A stretch of DNA of 64,000 bases from Argyresthia goedartella (lineage: Eukaryota > Arthropoda > Insecta > Lepidoptera > Argyresthiidae), in contig OX463813.1 of the NCBI GenBank assembly GCA_949825045.1, forward strand, positions 5,270,001 through 5,334,000. The letters are read 5' to 3'. Made by a program: the position numbers and the translations under genes. Shown piece by piece: positions 1 through 10,114 of this stretch. The notes under the pieces were generated by a model, which was given only the letters and a program-made list of their open reading frames with translations, was not told where the DNA came from and made no database searches. Every line of letters starts with the position of its first letter. Position 1 is the first letter of the stretch.

Positions 1-44
1 ATGCAAAAAATAATAATAATAATATTATTTCTAAGACAACACTT

Positions 45-347
45 TCACTCCTTCATCTCGCAGAACCTGCCACATTCTCGCACAATATGCCTCCACTCAT
101 CACCAAACAGATCAGTCAGTGGTGCTGCAGCCAGCAGAGCATTGAGGCTATCCCGCGCCCTCACCAGTGGAGACTGCTGGCGCGCCACCGTGCGGTACGT
201 GCCGCCCGCTAACAGCTGGTGCCTACGCGCGCGGAGATAACTGTCGGGCACGTATAGCGCGCATACCGTACCGACAAGCGCGACACAGTCACTGTCGCCT
301 CGCAACAATCGACACACAGTCAGAAGCTGCTCGGTGTTACGTCTGAC
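45..347 (-). CDS. Candidate C-terminal exon of an unrecognised host gene
   Basis: The minus strand is open from a possible splice acceptor (TTAG before position 347) to a TGA at 45-47, giving about 100 residues. The peptide begins VRRNTEQLLTVCRLLRG and ends with RECGRFCEMKE. It is rich in Leu, Ala and Arg and looks like a compact alpha-helical tail. The exon is GC-rich with many CpG-containing codons, like the Ig-gene exon at 23276, and unlike the AT-rich repeats around it. That contrast and the clean terminal stop are the main reasons for calling it. No Met lies near the start, so it is read as an internal-to-terminal exon, with the rest of the gene upstream at higher coordinates. I do not recognise the family and assign no function. 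A MITE end lies directly on the intron side. It could still be a chance open frame. Confidence 0.4.
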   Translation of the reverse strand, partial: VRRNTEQLLTVCRLLRGDSDCVALVGTVCALYVPDSYLRARRHQLLAGGTYRTVARQQSPLVRARDSLNALLAAAPLTDLFGDEWRHIVRECGRFCEMKE

Positions 348-352
348 CTAAC

Positions 353-490
353 TTATATATGTTATAAACTAACGCGTCATATTGTTAGCAGTACGGTACA
401 GTTTACAATTTAACGATATTCTTAAACGAACAAGAATAAAACGTTAGATTACAAACAAAGGGGTTTTGACAATCTTACGGTGCAACGTCC
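353..490 (-). mobile_element. MITE end fragment, gamma-type ends
   Basis: This segment matches, in reverse orientation, the left arm of the element at 17548-17905. Shared blocks include GCGTCATAT, GCAGTACGGTACAGTTTAC and the terminal GTTTTGACAATCTTACGGTG. The conserved hairpin core is missing, so only one arm remains. Confidence 0.6.
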
Positions 491-514
491 GAAATTACTG
501 TCGTTTAGCTTAGG

Positions 515-734
515 GGCCGTTCATTAATCGCGTGATGTTTTTTATACAGCCTAGATGTAGCCACATCCGTGTTTTGTCTGATATTCCTAACAGCGTAGCC
601 GCAGAACTTAATTTACCAGCTAGTTTATCTATGTGGGGTCCCCACTGCAATTTGCTATCAATGGTTATGCCAAGAAACTTCGTGTCATTTACTAATTCTA
701 ACGTGTGTGTGCTCGTAACGAAAATTAAAAACAC
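515..734 (-). pseudogene. LINE reverse-transcriptase fragment (Jockey/CR1-like)
   Basis: The minus-strand peptide contains LELVNDTKFLGITIDSKLQW and PHIDKLAGKLSSAA. It aligns by eye with the region just after the RT palm of the better-preserved LINE at 42573-43409 (LDLVHSTVFLGITLDAKIQW, PHINKLSNRLSSAA). It is a short dead fragment; the sequence after LSSAA is deleted or scrambled. Confidence 0.75.
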
Positions 735-900
735 TTGATACCTCTATACAGCCCCCTCCTTCCTTGTGATGTTTCGCGATTTTTTGTGAACCTTCACCCC
801 GCCCTTTCGAGACTCACGTGATTATAAAGAACGGCTCCTTATCATGTTAGCGGTCGCCGGGTCAATGAACGCTGCCGCTGTCGCAGTGGAATCCCGAATA
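735..900. other. Unassigned intergenic or old repeat sequence
   Basis: A pyrimidine-rich then mixed segment (CCCCCTCCTTCC, GAACGGCTCCTTA) resembling the tail of a diverged interspersed repeat. No coding signal is seen. Confidence 0.3.
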
Positions 901-943
901 CACTATAGATTTATAATTTATTATATTCAGTGACACACTTGTT

Positions 944-1193
944 GACGACCCGAATGGCCGAGTCGGCAGTGACGCTGCCTATGAAACCAAGGGTCCCGGG
1001 TTCGAGTCCCGGTGGGGGCAAATGTTTGTTTGATGAGAACGGATGTTTGTACCCTAGTCATGGTTGTTTATCTATCTAAGTATAATATTTCTCTATATAA
1101 GTATGTGTATCGTTGTCTAGTACTCAAGATACAGGGAATCCTAGTTTGGGGCTAGATCAATGTGTGTAAAAAGGTGTCCAAAAAAAAAAAAAC
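944..1193 (+). mobile_element. tRNA-derived SINE, family 1
   Basis: The tRNA-like head has an A-box-like GGCCGAGTCGG and a B box GGTTCGAGTCC. A conserved body follows (TACCCTAGTCATGGTTG, GATACAGGGAATCCTAG, GGGGCTAGATCAATGTG), ending in a poly-A run. At least nine further copies lie in this window, which defines the family. It is not a functional tRNA gene: the tRNA-like part runs straight into the SINE body. Confidence 0.9.
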
Positions 1194-1760
1194 TTGATGG
1201 CAAAGATCTTAAACTTACGAGCCTATGAAAGTTAATCGAAATTTCTCCAATAGTCTCCAAGTATTGACCTCACACAAAACGGCAGAATATTGGAGGAATC
1301 CATTTTTAGAATTCCATTCCGCAAATTCGTTTGTTCAAGAAAAACAAAACAATCCTAAAGCAGTAAGGAACAATACGTGTATTTCTAAGTTCAAAAGCCC
1401 TGCTGTGGGTTTAATAAGGGACCTTATTAACTTTAGCCAAGTATTTTGAACTTTGAGTTCCTGATTCCTGTTGATGGAATTTCTTTGGAATTTTGTTGGT
1501 TTCAACAAAGGTCAAAGCTCTGTATTAAGTGGTTATTAATGTTTGTGAGTTGTTTTTAGTCAATTTAGTATAGAAATAGGATATATGTATCCTTTTTATA
1601 TAAAAAAAAACATGTAAAATTTTTGCCAAACCTAACTATCCGCCATTTTGAAAAATCGTGACTTTTGCGGCCAAGAATGAAACCTGTGTCAATTTATTCA
1701 CAGTAAATAATTAAAAACAAAGATATAGTGATTGTAATTTCTTTATGGTACTACACAAAA
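1194..1760. other. AT-rich sequence without recognised genes
   Basis: A 74-codon open frame at 1225-1449 shows no protein-like composition. No repeat boundary was clear. Confidence 0.5.
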
Positions 1761-1764
1761 CAGA

Positions 1765-2200
1765 CTTACAGATAACTTATAATAGAAAAAAAACATGTAC
1801 TTACAAAGGCGAGCTTATCTCTAAAAAGAGATTTATTCCAGCCAACCAAGATGGTAGAAATGGTGATGGTTGAGCGGGGGAAGACCTGCGCGTACAATCA
1901 ATCTCTATAAGTACTACGAGTAATATATACTATAAACAATATTACTACTAATAACCCTTATTCCTAAAAATAGACTGCATACACAATTACTTAAATACAA
2001 CGTAACAATATATCTAAACCGTTTAATACACTAATACATACCAATATATATATCTATCTAATCTAACTGAAAAGCGAGAGATAGTGCTTCTTTATCCGGT
2101 TTTTGAATATATTTAGAGATGGACTGTCCCTGATAGCGCAGGGATGCTTATTCCACAGTCGTATATGTGTAGTTATGAATTACGTAAACGATTTTGCGAG
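1765..2200 (-). mobile_element. LINE 3' end (Jockey/CR1-like), 3' UTR plus degraded C-terminus
   Basis: Read on the minus strand, 2080-2160 encodes a degraded LWNKHPCAIRDSPSLNIFK-type peptide, typical of the C-terminus of Jockey/CR1-like ORF2 proteins. A 3' UTR with a short hairpin (AAATCTCTTTTTAGAG) follows. Related 3' ends occur at 35250-35655, 47945-48040 with 48480-48780, 49430-49600, 52775-52900 and 62530-62575. Confidence 0.7.
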
Positions 2201-3010
2201 AAAGCTAAGATTAGAGCGTGAAAAAAAGGCATCATGTAAGACATTCATCGACATTTGTTGAAAAATTGTTGTCTTCTCTATTGCGAACACTTTTTTCATT
2301 GGTGATTTATCACCATTGATAAATTATACGGTTTTAGATTCGTTTTAGATACCCCTTAGGGCCTGGTGACACTACAATTTTAAAATTAATTAAAATTATT
2401 ACAGATAGTGCTAAATTAATCTTAATAAAAATTCTATTCAATCTAATACAGTGGGATCCGCTTTCATTTAAATTAAATGAAATTAAATACTATACTGTAA
2501 TAATTTTATCTAATTTCAATAATTACGTTAAGTATTGTCTTCTTGTTTTGTACTCTTTAATGAAACTCGGTCGGGTTTTTAAGATTTTATAATTCCGACA
2601 TTTTTATTTTAGATTTCGTTGTGAAAAAATATTGCTAAAATTCAATTATTCGTGTGCGATAAAGAAATTATGAATAATGAATAGATTTCCTTTAGCCTGT
2701 CCCTAGAGTTCCACTGTTAAAAAATATTTTCAAGTCAAATGCTTACCTTACCTGGTCACAAAATTAATATATTTCCTTTGCAAAGGCAGTGCAAACGTAA
2801 GAAATAGGTCACACCGAATTGATTTAAACAGAATTTTCTTGCCACTTTCGGATTTTCCTGTTGTACTTTTCCGGCGAATGATCATGGAAGTTGTGATACT
2901 CTGTTATTTAGAGGTAAATCTTTAGTTCAAAAGAATAAGAAATAATAAGGTAGTTTAAAAAAACTAAAAAACACGTGTTTGTCACGTTAAAACAATCAAA
3001 CACGTCCAAA
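2200..3010. other. AT-rich sequence, no gene seen
   Basis: Long A/T tracts and short degenerate repeats; no coding signal, SINE head or inverted-repeat structure was found. Confidence 0.5.
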
Positions 3011-3014
3011 CTAG

Positions 3015-3290
3015 TTTTCCTAGGAGCCGTTGATGAGTTCCACTATCCACCTTCAAGTCCTATCATCAGATCAGCTCGATACCCTCACTAATCCATCAAT
3101 TACTCACCGAGACGATTCTAAAGAGCCCAAACTCGTTTTATTTTACTACAGAGTTCCTGTGACCACCATCCGGCTCCATCATCACATCAGCTCGATGATA
3201 TCATATGTATTGCATTGTAACCGATCTTCCATAATTATCCCAAATTTTAGCTCAATCGGAAACAGGGAAGAGATTCAAAAGTTTCTAACA
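3015..3290. repeat. Probable old interspersed repeat (LINE 3' UTR type)
   Basis: Phrases such as CATCAGATCAGCTCGATACC and AGCTCAATCGGAAACAGGG resemble LINE-tail repeats frequent in Lepidoptera. A related motif recurs internally (3180-3200). The family is not determined. Confidence 0.4.
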
Positions 3291-3431
3291 TTTTTTTTTT
3301 AAACTTGATATCTGCGGCCCAGAGATGAAGCCGATGTCCATCGATAGAGTAAATTATAAAAAACTTATGTGTGTAATTATGAATTTCTAAAACGATATTC
3401 TTTGCGAGAAATCGGAGTTCAAAGGTGCAAA

Positions 3432-3942
3432 ATAGTAGTTTATGTGACTGCTGCATAATGGGGGGCATTAACACTCGAGAGTGGGTTTATGAAACGAGCC
3501 GAAGGCGAGTTTCATAATAATATCACTCGAGAGTTTTAATGCCTAATTATGTACAGTTACATACACTAGTTTATCTACACACATATCATAAGCTCTTTTT
3601 GATGTGTTCAGGAACCGCATGTTTGACCGGCATTGTGGCTCTGCAGTTGTTTAGCTTGTTCTGTAGTACCAACTTCACGCAGGCGGGCGTCGGCGTTCGA
3701 AATTTGAATGTCAGTGCCAACTTCACAGACAAACTAGGGACGGCACGCGGGTGGGCGTCGGCGTTCGAAATTTGAATGACATTATAAGTAGAAAAACTAC
3801 ACATAATGACCATTATGTGTAGTTTTCCAGATACGAAACGAGTTTTTACCAAGTAGTTTAACATAATGCTGATCGTAACGTGCGGTTTTTGAACGCAGTA
3901 AAGAGGGTTTATGATACGTGTGTAGATAAAAGTTGTTTCTGT
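3432..3942 (+). mobile_element. MITE, family 'Y' (TTTATCTACACAC ends) with internal hairpin
   Basis: The main inner arms are TTTATCTACACACATATCAT near 3568 and its complement ending at 3931. Upstream within the unit is an 18-bp stem (CATTAAAACTCGAGAGTG in the consensus) enclosing ATGAAAC/GTTTCAT. Copies lie at 20735-21140 (-), 21185-21665 (+), 29840-30215 (-), 39007-39490 (+) and 62885-63243 (+). A short frame encoding SLMCSGTACLTGIVALQLFS-like peptide stays open in several copies but has no known match. Confidence 0.75.
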
Positions 3943-4310
3943 TGTTTCCGACACGAATTAGACTACAGACGTACCATAAAAGCTGCTTCCCTATGTGTGT
4001 TAAAATTTACAACGAAATACCGGTAAACATAAAACATCTTCCACTGCCTTCCTTTAAAACTAAACTTCGCGACCTATTGATTAATGAATCCTATTATAGT
4101 TTGAATGAATATTTTGACAGAATATTAACTTGACCTGAGATTTTGGATGATTCCTACCTGGACATTTTTACTCTGACATCAGAATAAATGTTAATGTAAT
4201 AACAATTTTGTATGCCTGTATTGTAGGTGAAATATGTGATTTTTATATTATAATTTGGAAACAACTGTCTGTACCATATTTCTTGCAAATAAATATCATT
4301 TATCATTTAT
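3943..4310 (+). pseudogene. LINE C-terminal fragment and 3' UTR
   Basis: The frame 3933-4133 encodes YHKSCFPMCVKIYNEIPVNI then a short terminus, the 'YNxxP..IK.LP...FK..L...L....YYS..EY' pattern also seen in the LINEs at 22480-22687 and 42573-43409. A 3' UTR ends in ATTTATCATTTATC direct repeats, a typical LINE tail. Only the last tens of codons remain. The fragment begins next to the end of the MITE, suggesting 5' truncation or MITE insertion. Confidence 0.75.
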
Positions 4311-4530
4311 CTGTCGCGCTTTGAAGTCAGATTTCTCGAAAAGTATATAGATTTAGAAATTTATAATAACACACATTTGTTTGAAAGTAATACTCTATCG
4401 ATGGCCATAGCTGCAGAAATCATAATTTTTCGACAGTTTGCCAACAGGCGCTTTAACTTCCAAGATTTTTCAACATAGTTACTTACGCTTTTTAGGTTCA
4501 TATAACTAACTTCCTTAGTTACAGGTGAAC

Positions 4531-5028
4531 CTAATAAAAGAGTGTTAAAAATAACGTTAAAAAACCTTGACAAGGTGACGAAAACCACAAAACCAAGGTA
4601 GTTGAACTTTTTGGAAGATATTGCTGTTGGTACGTAGACACAATTGTGCTTCTACCACCCCGTATGGTAAATGGCATGACGCTGTCGTGACGTGTTGATA
4701 TTGACAAGCAATATGTTGGATATTTCAAAACCTTGGAATGGGTTTTAGTCCACGTGGCCACGTACAGTCTTCTTCCTTTCGTGCCTCTCCACCATTGGAG
4801 GTTGGCCGTCAGGAACCACAGCTCCCTGTTCTTAAAACGCATCAGATGTTCTACGCTGGTCAGTCCCGTCCACATGCTGATGTTGCGGAGCCAGGACTTC
4901 CTCCTTCTGCCAGCGAGTCTTTTCCCTCTGCCCGCGCGTCTTTTCCTTCTGCCAGTTCGTCTTTTTCTTCTGCTAGCGCGTCTTTTTCTTCCGTTGGCGC
5001 GTCTTTTCCTTCTGCCTTCAAAGTGCAA
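4531..5028 (-). pseudogene. LINE C-terminal fragment with basic heptapeptide repeat
   Basis: A 165-codon minus-strand frame. Residues about 43-85 (KSWLRNISMWTGLTSVEHLM, then FLTANLQWW) resemble the extreme C-terminus of LINE endonuclease/RT proteins (SWLxNLRxWTGLT...ANL). Upstream, a 21-bp tandem repeat (about 4914-5020) encodes about five copies of a GRRKRRA-type heptapeptide. The rest of the frame runs into 3' UTR-like sequence containing the SINE-B tail motif near 4640-4690. It is probably a broken LINE rather than a gene; no function is inferred for the Arg/Lys-rich repeat. Confidence 0.5.
4914..5020 (-). repeat. 21-bp tandem repeat, about five units
   Basis: On the + strand the unit is close to TCTTTTCCTTCTGCCAGCGC plus one base. 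The period is a multiple of three, so on the minus strand it keeps a basic GRRKRRA frame open. Confidence 0.85.
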
Positions 5029-5029
5029 A

Positions 5030-5530
5030 ACAAGACTACAAAGTTATAAAAATGGACAAATAAATATATATTTCAAATTAAAAACACTCCCGAAACATTT
5101 AAACTGCAATTATTTTTTACCTTTACCATAAATTACTTATTATATTAGCCCTGCCTTCTAAGTACTTATATGAAATGAACCGTCTTGTTTATACCTATAT
5201 AATGTAACCATTAGGATACAATAGGACAGTCTATACATTGTATTAAATATCTAAACATATTGCTTTGCGTTTTCCCACACTGACTTCGAAGGCAAATATA
5301 TTTTTTTATACTCTTAAATTACTTTTACATTAATGAAACCATAAAAGTCTAAAATTTGGTTAACTTGTTTCCTTGATAGGCTGTTAACTTTCAACTCACA
5401 TAACCGATTTTAATAAAATATCAATAACCATCCATTCATCTCAAGTCTTCTACAAATTTTTAAAACCGGTCAATGCGAATAGGAAGTCGGACCCGCAGAC
5501 GAAGGGCTCCGTAGCATTGCTCACAGAAAA
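5030..5530. other. AT-rich sequence with old repeat fragments
   Basis: Contains AACCGATTTTAATAAAATATC and AGGGCTCCGTAGCATTGC, phrases of diverged LINE tails. No coding signal is seen. Confidence 0.4.
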
Positions 5531-5534
5531 AAAT

Positions 5535-5870
5535 AAATATTGTTTAAAAAAACTATAAAACACGCTTTTAAAGCACTTCGAACTAAAAAGTTATATATAG
5601 TTAAATATTTATTTTTCATTTTTTAGTCCGAGTTTAGTTCGATTCACTTGCTCTCACACAGAGGTTGTGTGAGAAATTAATTAATCCTGGCGATCCTAAT
5701 CAGGATAATGAGATAAACTTATGAAATTATTACATTGCCGCTGATTCTTGATAAGTTTACAAAGTTTCAATGAAATCTGTCCGTTTAAAGTGGGTCAAAA
5801 TCAAGTCCAAATTACATACAAACATACAAACATACAGGTGAAGCTAATAGAAGCGTGTTAAAAACGTAAA
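5535..5870. mobile_element. Non-autonomous element sharing both ends with the helicase-bearing element at 12.9-14.8 kb
   Basis: The left end has AAACACGCTTTTAAAGC and CATTTTTTAGT; the right end has AAGCTAATAGAAGCGTGTTA. Read inward, both ends start AACACGCTT. The same left and right blocks flank the PIF1-type helicase fragment at 13459-14478, so this looks like an internally deleted, Helitron-like derivative. The assignment rests on shared ends only. Confidence 0.5.
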
Positions 5871-6289
5871 ACGACAGTCTTTTGGTTGAGTATACCTTTT
5901 TAATTTTTAATAATAATTTATTAAATTCTACATTCAAGGCTGTACATCGAAACACTGAAAAATTTTGTGTATGTAGTATGTAACTGAGTATTGAAGTACT
6001 TGACTAGGTTAATGAAACTCTTTGCTTGAAACCGGAAGTGGATTGAAATTGTTAACTTGATTAACTTATTTATAGAAATAAAATCCAATGTGATAAAAAA
6101 CTTCATGTTATTTATTATAATTCGAATGTGCAATTATTACCGCATAATGACAGATAACTAAGCACGAAACTCAATATGTCTCCGCTAAGATCGGGACAGT
6201 CCAGTTCAATAAACAAATAAAACAAAATGGCCAAGAAAATGTCCATAACAATAATTTCCTGTATGGGTACTTCTTTTAATTCTTAAAAA

Positions 6290-6475
6290 CCGGTATGTTT
6301 CATTATTTTTTGTTATAGCGGCATTGAAATAGACTCTCTGTGAACATTTCAGCTCTCTACATATTTCGCATGATCCTGTAGAGCCCGGTGACAGACGGAC
6401 GGACGGACAGACGGACAGCAGAGGCTTAGCAATAAGGTCCCGTTTGGCACTCTTTGGGTACGGAGCCCTAAAAGG
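6290..6475 (+). mobile_element. LINE 3' tail with GGACGGACGGACAGACGG block
   Basis: Has GTTATAGCGGCA, a CTGTGAACATTTCAGCTCTC block, a CCCGGTGACAGACGGACGGA run and the terminal TTTGGGTACGGAGCCCTAAA. Copies are at 14865-15020 (+), 29320-29470 (-), 42205-42255 with 43645-43745 (+) and 54045-54175 (-). It is a non-LTR retroelement 3' end common in Lepidoptera; the clade was not resolved. Confidence 0.7.
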
Positions 6476-6589
6476 CCGCATCGAAATCCGCCTATCAGTT
6501 CGAGCGCTACTATGCCACACGCAGGCGCACGGGACACAAATGCTTCAAACTTATAACACCCTTCTGCTTCGTGGTGGGGTGTTAAGGCG

Positions 6590-6895
6590 CTACCTCGTCC
6601 GTGCAAAGGTCCCCGTTACTCCAGGCGGAAAGACCCGCAGTGTGAGAGGGACGGAATCGGGAAAAAATTAAAAAACGTAGCGCTAAACCACAGAAAAATT
6701 GTTTAAAAATAAAATACGCTATTTTGTTTAAAAGTTTTTTAAAGAGATTTTGCGAATATATAATATCTACATTTTGAACGCAGTTCCACACTGAAATAAG
6801 TTAGGATTTCAAAAAATCTTAACTTATTCGTAATTAAATTCAATCCAGAAATTTTTATCCAATCGCGTTTCCCTTTAGTGAGCAAAAGCAAAGCA
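6590..6895 (+). repeat. Interspersed repeat, one of an inverted pair with 19735-20060
   Basis: The shared blocks run in the same order in reverse at 19735-20060: CTACCTCGTCCGTGCAAAGG, ACTCCAGGCGGAAAGACCCG, AGAGGGACGGAA, ACCACAGAAAAATTG, ACATTTTGAACGCAGTTCCA. The family was not identified. The GC-rich left part and AT-rich right part differ sharply in composition. Confidence 0.75.
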
Positions 6896-7690
6896 AACAA
6901 ATGAGCTCACAAAATGCGCTCGAGTGCAAATGGCATTTGTGTAGCAAATCTCCGAAAGGTCCACTCATCCCTATTTAATTATAATAAGCCGATATAATAA
7001 CACACCAATTTGACCTCCACGGAAGCGGGAAATATGCTTGTTGATTATGTAAAGCCTGGCTTTCCTCATGGCGTTTGGTTTGTGCCTGAGCTGGCAGGTT
7101 ATATTAAATGAATACTTACTTAATTCTTCAAATTAATGTGTTGTTCACCAGTCCGGGAATTGAAAACTCGCATTACCTTCTTCAGATTTCTCCCAGCGGA
7201 CGCCTGAATAAGATTAATCACTTATTGCATAAATTACCCGGTCGCCTCCCTTCGACACTTCATGAAAGCAAAACTAATAGATTGCCGAGAAAACCAGCGC
7301 ACGTAATAAAATCTACGGCTGGAGGGCCCCGTAATTAACTTCGTAGCGCGGTTTTTGCTAGTGATTTGGGAATATACGAGGAAATTGACATTTGGGATCA
7401 GAAGGTCTTTGAAGCAGAGCGTCTCTTGGTGTACTTAGGCCATCAGTCATGATGCCCTTTCACCCAATTTGACCACATCGTGAAAAGTGAACAGTTAAAA
7501 ATATATCGGTTAGTATTTGAAAGTATGAATGTAAATCCAGTTTTTGCTTGGCAAAATACTGGTTTTAATACTGAATAGAGATACACAATGAGTGCGACTA
7601 GAAATACTGGCTTCGTCTGAAGAAATTGCTGAATTGCGCGACTAAAAATCTAAAAACAGCAACTTGAAAACCTTAATTCGAGAAAACCTT
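6896..7690. other. No gene recognised
   Basis: A 76-codon frame at 7108-7338 has no protein-like pattern. Nothing repetitive was evident. Confidence 0.4.
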
Positions 7691-7692
7691 AA

Positions 7693-7800
7693 TTATTCTT
7701 ACATATTCAACCTAACAGGAATGATGATGTGGGTTTCGCTTCGCTCACCCCCTTTATCCTTCACCTACCCTGACCTCTTCACTACCCAATAAGCGGTGGC
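7693..7800 (-). mobile_element. Degenerate copy of the conserved MITE hairpin core
   Basis: In reverse it reads GGTGAAGGATAAAGGGGGTG, AGCGAAGCGAAACCC and GTTAGGTTGAATA. The right arm of the stem is decayed. Confidence 0.7.
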
Positions 7801-8079
7801 TTAACCATTCAGTAATTTAGTTGCGTAATTCAGTATTTTTTTCGTTCATTTCAGTAACTTCCGCTGTTCTAGTTTCTTATTGGGTCGTTTTATTTTTCCA
7901 CAAATATATCATCCGTCTAATAAAATATGATATTTAAATGTACATTAGGGCATAATTAGGACAAAGTAAATTGGTTCGAGGCAAACAACATTTTTAATTA
8001 TTTAGGATTTCCAAGCGAACCGTCGCACGCCGTTCACGCCGAAACAAACGCTTATCATACGCATAAAGAACAGGTTTTA

Positions 8080-8342
8080 AAAGGGAAATATTAAACTGCA
8101 CATCAAAAATACTGATTTGCACAGCGAATATCAGGCAAAATGCTGCGCTAGCTAAGGTGAAGGAAAGGAAAAGGGGGTAAGTGAAGCGAATCCCCCATTA
8201 TCCTTCGTGTTAGGTTGAACATGCAAGAACAAAAAAAAATACTTAAAACATAAACATGAGTAAAACATAAAAAGTTTTTTGCTGATCCTTTTCTGCTGAG
8301 AAAATCAGTATTTTTGGTGTGCGATTAAATACTAGCCGTTAT
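8080..8342 (+). mobile_element. MITE with alpha-type ends and conserved hairpin core
   Basis: The inner TIRs are CATCAAAAATACTGATTTGC (8101-8120) and a complementary arm around 8294-8321. The core (8125-8260) carries AGCGAATCCCCC, ATCCTTCGTGTTAGGTTGAA and CATGCAAGAACA. Sister copies are at 61208-61445 and 63448-63737. Confidence 0.85.
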
Positions 8343-8734
8343 AAAATTTGGCAACCTAACTCCGGCACGCGCCGCGCCGTGCACGCGCGTCTCAAAAGTG
8401 AAATACCGAACTCCGACGGTAATTAAAATGTCGTCCAATGGTTAACTTCCTTGTCGTCAAAGTCACGGAACCATAAAAGCCGGAGTCCCTGCCCTACATT
8501 TCTCTCTTGTCCTAATATTTATCGCCAGAGGAACTCGCCCCCTTTGTAATTCGATTCCCCCCTTTCTCCTAATACCGCTATTTATGTACTACGGTTCCAA
8601 CAAATAGTATGACGGATTGGGTGCGCAGTGCTGTAGGAATTTCGTGGAGGAAAATAAGAGATATTGTTTTATATCTCGGAGAATAAAGTTGATTTAGACC
8701 TGACAGCGGTCAACTCCGAACCAAATTTTTGATT

Positions 8735-8955
8735 GACGACCTCTGTGGCGCAGTGGTTGTGGCTCTGCCTACCATGCGAGAGGTCCCGGGTTCGATCCCC
8801 AGCTGGGGATAAAAAAAACAGGTCTTGGATGTCTATATGTGTGTGACGTCGCTATTCTGGTTCTGGTTCCCACGACACAGGGTATAGTGATCCTAATCCT
8901 AATCCTAGTGTTGGGCCAGAAGCATATGTGCCTGTATGTAAATGTTTATGTTTAA
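8735..8955 (+). mobile_element. tRNA-derived SINE, family 2
   Basis: The head has an A-box-like GTGGCGCAGTGGTTGTGG and a B box GGTTCGATCCC. The body has GGTCTTGGATGT, GTGTGACGTCGC, GGTTCCCACGACACAGGGTA and GGGCCAGAAGCA. Other copies lie throughout the window. Confidence 0.9.
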
Positions 8956-9730
8956 ATACAAATTTACGTGGAGTTGTCAAAGTGCATCCGAGACTCGCTC
9001 GTATTTTTTTTCTGTAGGTTGGTTTAGTATGTATTCCCGATTAGAACAGTCTTACACCGTTATGATAATAAAATAGTAAGTTTTCTGACTTTGTTATCGC
9101 TCAAAAACTATGATTTTTAACCCTCTCAATAGCCATAAAAAACGGCTATATAAAGCCAAATTGTCATGGCGGCCAGCCACATTACCGATTATTATTATTT
9201 TTTTCATTTACCCAATCAGTCCACCAACCAAGTGTGAGATACCAAAGAGATCATTTATCCTCTATTTCCGGTTAGTATTGCCAGTAATAAAAAAAATTAG
9301 TAGGTAGGTAGTAGTAATTATTTTATAAAAATAAATATAAATATTATTCCAAGTCCATACTAGGTGTTCATGCGCCAGTGGACAGATTAAGGGTAGATTT
9401 CTTAAAAGTATAATGTTCATAGTGGACCCGACCCAATTTATAGCACTTTCTGACCCAGCCAGCAAGGCTCAGCTTAATCGAAGTAACAAGTGGTATTATT
9501 AATGTAAAAATGTTATTATAAAAACAAATAACCCGACTGCATTTTCAATCTTTCAGTTTCCTTTTTTATTTATTTTACCCTTTATTTTAATACTCCCCTC
9601 GATAGGTTTAAAAAATTTTTATTTTTTATCTTGAATATACTCAGTGTCACTCTCATAGTTGAGAGGAGTCTAACGACGACTCTAGAGCTGAAACCCATCG
9701 AGCCGTTTAGGCTACAGAGCGTGCCAAAGA
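8956..9730. other. Unassigned sequence before the microsatellite
   Basis: No convincing gene. The 9640-9735 part is GC-richer (CTCTAGAGCTGAAACCCATC) and may belong to the element that hosts the microsatellite. Confidence 0.4.
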
Positions 9731-9742
9731 AAAATACATATA

Positions 9743-10108
9743 TGTATGTTTGTATGTATGTATGTATGTATGTTTGTATGTATGTATGTATGTATGTATG
9801 TATGTATGTATGTATGTATGTATGTATGTATGTATGTATGTATGTATGTATGTATGTATGTATGTATGTATGTATGTATGTATGTATGTATGTATGTATG
9901 TATGTATGTATGTATGTATGTATGTATGTATGTATGTATGTATGTATGTATGTATGTATGTATGTATGTATGTATGTATGTATGAATGAATGAATGTATG
10001 TATGTATGTATGTATGTATGTATGTATGTATGTATGTATGTATGTATGTATGTATGTATGTATGTATGTATGTATGTATGTATGTATGTATGTATGTATG
10101 TATGTATG
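9743..10108. repeat. (ATGT)n microsatellite, about 365 bp
   Basis: A near-pure TATG array with a few T or AATG variants (ATGTTTG near the left edge, ATGAATGAATGAATG near 9982-9995). Because the period is 4, all three frames on each strand spell MYVC or HTYI repeats, which explains the many spurious frames here. Confidence 0.98.
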
Positions 10109-10114
10109 TGTTTA

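Noticed and set aside
1..240. 79-codon + strand frame at the left edge
   Set aside because: It is the antisense shadow of the minus-strand exon candidate at 45-347, which has better composition and a terminal stop.
966..1020. Possible tRNA gene
   Set aside because: The A- and B-box-like sequences belong to SINE family 1; the same head and tail recur at least nine more times.
3539..3775. Short frame similar to frames at 20894-21139 and 30002-30238
   Set aside because: The similarity is explained by MITE family Y. The frames differ in length and carry no recognised domain.
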